This document shows positions 61,559-61,667 of a stretch of DNA of 61,667 nucleotides, in pieces. A model generated the notes under the pieces. That model did not search any database and was not told the origin of the DNA. It saw only the letters and a program-made list of their open reading frames with translations. The DNA lies in assembly GCA_021790935.1 (NCBI GenBank), contig JAJYFL010000014.1, positions 1 through 61,667 on the forward strand, written 5' to 3'. The translations under genes were made by a program, and so were the position numbers. The stretch's first letter is position 1. Every line of letters begins with the position of its first letter. The stretch comes from a bacterium. Lineage in GTDB: Bacteria > Vulcanimicrobiota > Vulcanimicrobiia > Vulcanimicrobiales > Vulcanimicrobiaceae.

Positions 61559-61667
61559 AACCGGCCAGCTGTGGGCAGTTGAAAACCGGCCAGTAGTCGG
61601 TGGGCAGTTCTAAATAGGCCACGGCTAGGGTCATCGTCGGCTCGGACGTTCCCGGCGCGAAAGCGCC
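61557..61667. mobile_element. Probable IS terminus (IS21-like repeats), runs off the window
   Basis: Two direct repeats, AAAACCGGCCAG-ctg-TGGGCAGTT (61557-61580) and AAAACCGGCCAG-tagtcgg-TGGGCAGTT (61582-61609), are the kind of multiple terminal binding sites found at IS21-family ends. Adjacent DNA interrupts the ATPase gene. No transposase is in view, so the family is a guess. Confidence 0.4.

Overview
The window is a GC-rich bacterial chromosome segment of densely packed, often 4-bp-overlapping genes. Two gene sets point to an unusual lineage. One is the Gram-positive/cyanobacterial style set: sepF, divIVA, yggS, whiA, a DUF5693-csaB pair, a YabN-type MazG and a PrsA-like lipoprotein. The other is a diderm set: an OstA/LptD-like barrel, a TonB C-terminal domain and an O-antigen ligase-like protein. 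The combination fits a diderm Terrabacteria-type lineage such as Eremiobacterota (WPS-2); this is inference from gene content, since no rRNA is present.

Layout. (1) 1-3.9 kb is accessory: a HigBA module, a secreted TonB_C protein, an IS607-family element (tnpA-tnpB) and a lipoprotein cytochrome c. (2) 4.1-11 kb: an enoyl-CoA hydratase, then a structured RNA ending in a terminator just upstream of DUF5693-csaB-ileS (cell-surface pyruvylation, then isoleucyl-tRNA synthetase). (3) 11-17.3 kb: RRM-tgt-rluD-lspA-ccdA on the minus strand; lgt-yggS-sepF-divIVA-leuB on the plus strand (lipoprotein maturation, cell division, leucine synthesis). (4) 18.4-21.2 kb: a flagellar rod cluster with a FlgJ-like mini protein and a sigma-28-like factor. 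(5) 21.2-29.8 kb, minus strand: punA, then a whiA-gap-S9 peptidase-pgk-tpiA-gpmI glycolytic block and an S4 protein. (6) 29.8-36.8 kb: nucleotidyltransferase, hotdog lyase, mazG, prsA-like, mfd; then CIRCE-hsp20. (7) 37.4-41.9 kb: envelope glycosyltransferases and pyrimidine phosphorylase. (8) 41.9-49.4 kb: a toxin-antitoxin pair, then arsR-hyfBCEFGI, a minimal group 4 membrane [NiFe]-hydrogenase operon. (9) 49.4-51.4 kb: a second TA pair, an HD-GYP protein and a chimeric segment built from copies of hyfG and a neighbouring glycosyltransferase gene. (10) 51.4-56.8 kb: envelope genes (PDZ protein, GT2, CBM20-like protein, OstA/LptD-like protein). (11) 56.9-61.7 kb is accessory: a second HigBA, small ORFs, a frameshifted NYN gene, an IS200/IS605 relic with intact tnpB, a CopG antitoxin and a truncated DUF4143 ATPase next to an IS-like end.

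The most noteworthy points are the chimeric duplication near 51 kb, REP-like repeats translated inside ileS, mfd and the pyrimidine phosphorylase gene, the unassigned structured RNA before DUF5693-csaB, the minimal hydrogenase operon with a cysteine-free ArsR regulator, and a recurrent promoter geometry (TANNNT, about 6 nt, then the start codon) that implies leaderless mRNAs. No tRNA, rRNA or CRISPR array was seen.
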